Source: Apostichopus japonicus (taxonomy: Eukaryota; Echinodermata; Holothuroidea; Aspidochirotida; Stichopodidae). Taken from it: 64,000 bases of DNA. Under the pieces are notes generated by a model. That model was not told where the DNA came from. It saw nothing but the letters and a program-made list of their open reading frames with translations, and ran no database searches. Every line of letters begins with the position of its first letter. Within the stretch, counting starts at the first letter, position 1. A program made the translations under genes and the position numbers. Positions 58,000-64,000 of the stretch are shown here, one piece after another. The stretch spans positions 25,437,213-25,501,212 of the forward strand of contig NC_092574.1 in assembly GCF_037975245.1 (NCBI RefSeq), written 5' to 3'.

Positions 58000-59750
58000 T
58001 GTTCAGAGTCGACTCACTCATTCCGACACCAATCATCGGAATATTGAAGGAAATATCACAATTGAATACAACTGGCTTATATCTCAATAAGGGAAGCTTG
58101 GAAGAGTCTCATATTTAGTATGTAGTTGTGATACGTTCAGTACAAGAAGCATGTTGCAAAAAGGTGTACTACATACAGCAGTGCTATTGAAAGGTTTCCG
58201 TCGTATTTCGCAATTGTCGAAATGCATTGCCAAATAAAAACTTCAGGTTTGGTTGTACAAATCTTTGTTTGACAAATCTCAAAGCGTATTAATTGTTTAA
58301 AACGGTATGAGTTTGGCAGTGAGTACGTGTTTAGATCGGCTGTTGATCTCAAGTTGTGTAGTCTCTTCCAACAGTTTCTGCATAGCTATAGGCCTAAAAA
58401 GTAACGCTCGACTTACGTGACGTGGCAGTGTGTAATGGAGTGATAGATAAATTGTTCACATATCAATCTGCAGCCCAAAGACAGGATAAATAATTGGGAA
58501 AATTTACGAATCGCGCTAATCGACTGAGTAGCTGTTCAAAGCAGCATTGAGGACTATATAGTATATGCCTAGTAATAGAGGAGTCATTATGTAACAGAAG
58601 CTAAGCTATCTTCGTAGGTATTTTTGCGGATGTTTTATTGTATTTGTCTTTAGACACTACAGTAGGCCTAGCTGCTTATTTACTATTATACGACATGTTT
58701 CATTTCTTCATCACTTACTTTTTATGCTGCACACCAACATAATTTTCAAATGTGCAATTACGAAGCACCATGTATCTGCCTAAGTGCCCATATAACCTTT
58801 GTTAATAGACAATAATGATGTTGTAGATCTGTACTATGGAGATTTGACAGCAATCATAGCAGTCAGCAGTCACATTTAATTACATTTTTCAGGCCTAAAA
58901 ACCTGTAAAATATGATTTCTCATGGTAGAAGTCATAGATACTTTTCATAGACTACATAGTGTATCGATTTGCCATATTGAGTACAATAATCCTGTTGCTT
59001 GAGAGGTCAAATATCATTAAAGACAGCAGAGGTCAAACTCTGAAAAGCATTTTACATGATATATAACGATAGATATCGTTAATACCTCTCATACTTGATG
59101 TGTGGATGCATCACGTACATTGAGTACAAGACCACTTTTGTGTTTGGTAGAGGTGTGTATCGCAACGAACAGTAGACTGACCTGTGTTAACCATGCCTTA
59201 GTGTAACTGTACATCTCCGTAGTGGTTCGGGACATTTATATTGTAGCAGCTATTTCTGTTTTACAAGCAGAAGTCAAGAGCATTGAAGCCATCGAAACCT
59301 CAATTCGTTCGCATTCTGGTTGTATTGCTCTTCTGGAGTGATGTCTGCAAGTTCATCGCAATGGACGCACATTCAATTACCAAAGGGCTAACGATATGAA
59401 AACCGTGTCATGATGTTTTCGTTGTACAATAAGTATACACAACCCTTTGCTTCCCAGTGCTTCATACTTGTTCGTGGACCACAGAGGCTTCAGTAGTTAT
59501 GAATATTCTCGATCTCACATGGTGCCATAGTTCCACGTAAATCCCTGAGGGTGTCGCTGATGTCGTCAGCTAGTGCTCTGGCGGCGACATTTCTTGTTTA
59601 ATCTTGGTTCAAGAATTCTGAGCCCACTTGTTCTGGAGAAAGGATAAATCATTTCTAGGTAAGCAGAAACTTGGCAGAAAGACATGTTTTCCTCTCTTTG
59701 ATATCCATAGTTGTGTGTTCGCAGCTGTAGAATTTCAAGAGTTATGCATA
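58000..59750. other. Intergenic sequence, nothing recognised
   Basis: AT-rich; no exon structure, element terminus or tandem repeat found. Confidence 0.45.
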
Positions 59751-59753
59751 TGG

Positions 59754-59945
59754 AACGCGAAAAGGGAAAACTTATTTCTTTGCCCAAACTATCAGTTTGT
59801 TGTTGTCCAAACTAAAGTTGTTGCAGCTGTTTTACCGTGCTGATGCTCAAACGCACGTTGGTGTTGAAACTGCTGTTGTCTAAACTTACGTTTAGACAAC
59901 AACAAACTTAGTTTAGACAACGAAATAAGTTTTCCCTTTCGCGTT
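59754..59945. mobile_element. Foldback MITE (192 bp)
   Basis: Arms of about 75 bp start AACGCGAAAAGGGAAAACTT and, inverted, AACGCGAAAGGGAAAACTTA, and both continue through TTTGTTGTTGTC-AAAC. The right arm contains a perfect hairpin GTTGTCTAAAC-TTAC-GTTTAGACAAC (59,875-59,900). CATAT on both sides may be a target duplication. Confidence 0.75.
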
Positions 59946-59956
59946 ACATATTATGC

Positions 59957-60420
59957 ATGCTATTAATAATTTATAAGTTTCCAAATATGTGCACCATTGG
60001 ATTCCGCCCAGATCATTGTACAGAACTTGCACTGGCAGATGCTATTGATAACTTATACAGCAGTTTTGATCAGAATAACACTTGCATTGGGGTTTTCCTT
60101 GACCTTTCTAAGGCTTTTGACACTATCGATCATACCATCCTATTGAACAAGTATCATATCTGGATAAGAGGTACAACTTTAAACTAGATTGATAGCTATT
60201 TAACTGACCGTTTTCAATATGTTTCCTACCATAATTATCCCAACTATAGAGAATTCAAGGTGGTGTTCCACAGGACTCGATACTAGGACCCTTACTGTTT
60301 ATTCTATATATCAATGGCATTCTTTACTTTCTCGGTTATGTTTATAAGTTGTCCTTACTTAATAATGCACTCAACAATGTTAAACCATATACTGTTTATA
60401 CAATAAATGAAGTTCAAAGA
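59957..60420 (+). mobile_element. LINE RT fragment (jockey/CR1-type)
   Basis: GFRPDHCTELALADAIDN, then the RT motif GVFLDLSKAFDTIDHTILL, then in another frame GGVPQDSILGPLLFILYI. PQDS replaces PQGS and the piece stops before the YADD box. Sequence style differs from the three CR1-like copies in introns (DLSKAFDTIDH rather than DFSSAFNT), so this is another LINE lineage. Confidence 0.8.
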
Positions 60421-60683
60421 GGAGTTATTGCTTTTGCAAGCTCTGGTTACCTCAACCGTTCTTCCACATGTCGTCCGGGGAGGAGTGGCTCACTCTGATT
60501 GGAATTGTGTCATGCGCAGCCGCCGATCGCGCAGTACGTACACTTCAAAACTTTCGTTGTCAAGGTGTAGAGCGTTAGGGTGACAACATTACGCTGTGCA
60601 CGACCACACGCACTCAATCTTCGTAGGAATTACCACATGATACAGGACTGGAATTTCAGAATGCATGTGGTCACCGGATGCGG

Positions 60684-60858
60684 GGGTGTTTACAATGCAA
60701 ACTTGATCTCGACGTCCGGATCAGATCCTAGTCTCTGCCAGCATCAAAATAGGAGGATCAGATCCGGATCTGAACTGCGTTTACACTATTGACGTGATCT
60801 CCATGTCAGGACCAGATCCTGACGTCGAGATCTGATCCGGATGTAGTGTAAAGCACCC
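60684..60858. mobile_element. GATC-rich MITE (175 bp)
   Basis: Ends GGGTGTTTACA and, inverted, GGGTGCTTTACA. The interior is a mosaic of GATC palindromes (CCGGATCAGATCC, GACGTCGAGATCTGATCC, AGATCCGGATCT) in direct and inverted order. No coding capacity. Confidence 0.6.
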
Positions 60859-61720
60859 TTAGTCGATCCTGTGGTGTCTCGTCTACTCTTCCGTAGATTT
60901 GGTATTTATAGTTTTATTTCAGACTGCTTTATCGACTGGGGTCCCTGACACTGAACCGTTCCCGTATAGGCATCGTGCCAAACGCGCTTAATGTAATACC
61001 ATTGTTCTATAACAACCTAGGTAGTTCATTTCAGCTGACATGTCCCAACATGTATTCGATAGAGCTGTGACATCTTGAAATGATTCCGTGCGTTTCGAAA
61101 AAGGAATTCCATAAAGCTGTTCAGTTCAAAATGGAATTTCGTTATTAGCTGCTTATCTGTCGAACCAATGGAAATGAGGTTTCACCAAGCTAATTCGCGA
61201 AACGCTTCATAAATTAAGAAATTAATGATCGAAAGTATCAACAAAATTATCCGCTGAAGAAAGGTTTCATCATGCATTCTGTTGCGCCATGCCTCATGAT
61301 TTAAAGAAGCCACTGAGACAACGCATTGTAATGCATATTCAGCTTCTAATGAAGCTGTCCTTGAAGAACAGCTGATCGTCAATGCAAATAGCAGACTAGT
61401 GAGTGACAACAGTAATAAGTGTGCAAAACATAGCTAATGGTCACGCATAATACTACACTTGGTAACATATAGACCTTAGCCTGATCATATTCACAATTTT
61501 TCTCTCGGACTGGCCTAATATCGTAACCGTATTAGGACTAGGTCTCTGACTAGGCAAATAATATTACTAAGATCTGGGGCTTACTAACATCATCAGTAAG
61601 CTCAACTTCTAACTGACGTTCGATGAAGTTGATTGAGTGAACACTGACTTATCATTATATTGTTTCTTCAATTCAGCAATAATGTATGTTTATTAGATCC
61701 TCCTGCAAGCAGGAACTCGC
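60859..61720. other. Intergenic sequence, nothing recognised
   Basis: No recognisable coding or repeat feature; short open frames show no domain. Confidence 0.4.
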
Positions 61721-61916
61721 GAAGAAGCCTAATTGGCTTATCAAAGCCGCAAGCTGACCGAAATCAGTCTCTCACATTCATATTTAACTTCCATGATTAT
61801 GAATTGTTAATTGTCAACAACTCTGTAACTGGACGACATACATTAATCTGGGAGTGACTCGAACCGGGGACCTTATGATTGAAAGGCACCGGTGTTAACC
61901 ACTGAGCTAACACTCC
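61721..61916 (-). mobile_element. tRNA-derived SINE, family 1, copy B
   Basis: Second copy of the element at 3,746-3,943: GGAGTGTTAGCTCAGTGG at the head, B box GGTTCGAGTC, and tail AAGCCAATTAGGCTTC. The GGAGTG/CACTCC acceptor-like pairing is better preserved here. Both copies lie in the same orientation, 58 kb apart. Confidence 0.78.
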
Positions 61917-64000
61917 GTATCTTGCTTCCGTAATCTTGCTTCCAAAGTCCCATGATATGGAAATAATTTTCATGTGATAAGACCTAACGAGGAGGAACAA
62001 TCGGTATCACTAATATAGTACAGCCTAATAATATATAACAGGATTAGTGTGTAGTATGCATATGGACAGTATAGTTACAATAGCAATGCATGACTGTTAT
62101 CAGTACGGAATATTGCTGACGGACCATGGCGCTAACAAATAATTACAGGTCATGAGGCAATCATTTTTACGACGCTAAGTGATCACGAATGTGGAGAAAC
62201 TCGCAAGGGCTTAGGGATTATAACTTCACGTCGAGTGGCTTCCAATTCAACATTAAAACTCAGTTGGAATCTAAAACTAAAACTTGAGTAGTACGCGTAC
62301 CACACCGTTGACACTCGTCGCTATTTAGTGTTGCATGTTTATCGTTAAACTCACATCCAGGCTTGGTCTAGCTCTCAAAATGAGAGCCGTTTTGGCAAAA
62401 ATGCATTAAAAATGTTACCCTTTTTTGCGTTGATGTTAAGAACCATCACTGTCATTTTCAGTCATAAAATGACACTTTTCATCAATGAACAACGCCGGTG
62501 GTACGTTGAAAAATAAGGAAAAAACATAGGATCAAACATTATCTTACGTATTTCCTTTTTTTCGAACCGCACGTATGATCACTTATTGACCACCACGTCC
62601 GTTTCGACTTTTAGCTAGGAGAGGTGAAAGTTTCAGTAACATGCACATGATTTCAATGAATGAGTGACATAACAGTGGATATCACTAAATGCTAATATGG
62701 AGGAGAGTTCCAACGTCAAATGGTGCATTGAGAGGCTTATGTGGAATATAAATGATGTATAAGAGCAAGGTGCTAAGGATAAATGCGTTTGAATGTTGCA
62801 ATATGCCCAGGCTGGACGTTCTTCCCCGACTGACAATGGAAGGTGGGGTACTGGACGCTCTCACTCCTTCCTCTCCCTTTGCAGACGGCACTTGAATGTT
62901 AAGCACAGTACTCCCCCAACCCATTTGCCAGCTCTCGCTGCGGAATCGTCCTGCGTCATCCAAGAATTTCTAAAACGTTTTAGCACACTCTATTCTACTT
63001 AATTTCCGACCATCGGTAGTATATTTACCGGACGTTACCGACAATTGCTAGCCCTCAGTTGTGCTATGGTTCCGATACATATCCAGTTTTATGGCCCTGT
63101 AGACACTGGCTTTAACACCCTAAAACGCCTATTATCTATAGTTAAGGACACTCATAACGCATACGTAATTGGATGTTTATCAACGTAATATTAACAGTAT
63201 TAACATTGTTGTGCGGATCACTTACTACACATGAAAGCAATAACGGAGTAATTTTTATTTTTTCATATATAGTTCCTTTACGAGAAGGATTTGTTTGGTA
63301 TGATCAAGATAGGATTTTTCATTTTTCTTCTTCTGGTTGCTTTCCGCAATTCCTTCACGTGGCATCTAAAAACATTTTGGGGACCATCGGCCGATTTCTG
63401 GGAAGCTCATTACATCAAGTATTGTGCGCTCTTTTGAAATGACGATTTTTCTGTTGGGCTGTTCGGTGAGTGTTACATCGTCTTCGAGGGCAAAAAGCCA
63501 TTATAAAATGTTAACAACTCCTCTGGTATGCCACTACGGATGAAAAGAACTGAGGACACTTATAGTCACTTATAATTACTTATAGTCACATTTATGAGGT
63601 TGCATGAAGGACAATGAACTTAGTGACGGTTATGACACTGGCTTCGTTAGTTTCTCAGTGTTCCGATGTTGGCGGAGGTATTGAAACTTCTACACTATTC
63701 AAAATGTAGTAGACTATGGTATATGCAATGACTCATGTGGCAACAACGGATGAATCGCAACCACCCTGTCCATGATGATCGTTTTGTTAGCATGGACTGT
63801 GTATGTCGACATGCAATATCAAACTATCAAATACATCACGAAAGGTCACATAGTCCATGGTCGGAGGTAAAAGATCAAACTTTGCCAAATTTGAGTGAAA
63901 ATGAGTTTCCCGAGCTTCACCAGATTGTAAGCCTGATGGACTTCAAAGTGGGTAGGTGCAGGGGCATATGCTGTATTCTTTCGTGAGTCATGTCGTCATA
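61917..64000. other. Intergenic sequence, nothing recognised
   Basis: Open frames up to about 90 codons (for example 62,685-62,963 minus and 63,173-63,442 plus) show no domain I recognise and no convincing splice or start context. Nothing further defended. Confidence 0.4.

Noticed and set aside
57645-58087. Poly-Asp, poly-Met and poly-Ser frames
   Set aside because: Produced by the CAT/CCA triplet repeat; each strand and frame gives a homopolymer.

Overview
The window looks like AT-rich nuclear DNA of a marine invertebrate, most likely a deuterostome (echinoderm or hemichordate grade). This is inferred from spliced genes with GT-AG introns of 0.6 to 18 kb, a complement C3/C5-like gene, tRNA-derived SINEs, CR1-type LINEs, a Penelope-like remnant, many MITEs and long TA microsatellites. 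No bacterial or viral gene organisation is visible. Species cannot be fixed from sequence reading alone.

The only host gene I can defend lies on the minus strand and fills most of the window. It is the 5' half of a thioester-containing complement component (C3/C4/C5 branch of the alpha-2-macroglobulin superfamily). It starts with a TATA box near 56.44 kb and a signal-peptide exon at 56.09 kb. It then runs leftwards through twelve exons (55.0, 52.5, 40.7, 38.8, 28.9, 28.2, 27.3, 25.7, 7.1, 3.3 and 0.1-0.3 kb) that encode macroglobulin (MG) domains 1 to 5 and the start of MG6. The anaphylatoxin, thioester and C345C parts must lie beyond the left edge. Splice phases agree at every junction except two places in the MG1-MG2 region, where a short exon appears to be missing or unrecognised.

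The introns are packed with mobile and repetitive DNA. 0.3-7 kb: a 53-bp minisatellite, a tRNA-SINE and a repeat family carrying TGACCTTTGACCTC boxes. 7.4-9.1 kb: a broken CR1-like LINE (minus). 9.47-25.66 kb: two copies of a ~105-bp block containing the MG4 exon splice donor, flanking outward-facing inverted termini; between them are poly-G/C tracts, a tandem/inverted repeat cluster (17.5-21.4 kb), TA arrays and a 3.1-kb inverted-terminal element (21.65-24.75 kb) with a frameshifted captured gene. 30-34.3 kb: two LINEs in tandem. 34.8-37.2 kb: a TTAA-flanked MITE, then a 1.44-kb foldback element holding a tRNA-Cys-like SINE, a Penelope-like tail and a candidate hammerhead ribozyme. 39-39.8 kb: another CR1-like 3' end. 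41.1-46.0 kb: a ~4.9-kb satellite of 41/42-bp units. 48-49.8 kb: a 140-bp tandem array of the TGACCT family.

Right of the gene start (56.5-64 kb) I see no recognisable host gene: a CAT/CCA microsatellite, two small foldback MITEs, a LINE RT fragment and a second copy of the tRNA-SINE. The strongest leads are the hammerhead candidate, the duplicated splice-donor block around the inverted termini, the captured-gene element and the hormone-receptor-like boxes carried by an intronic repeat.
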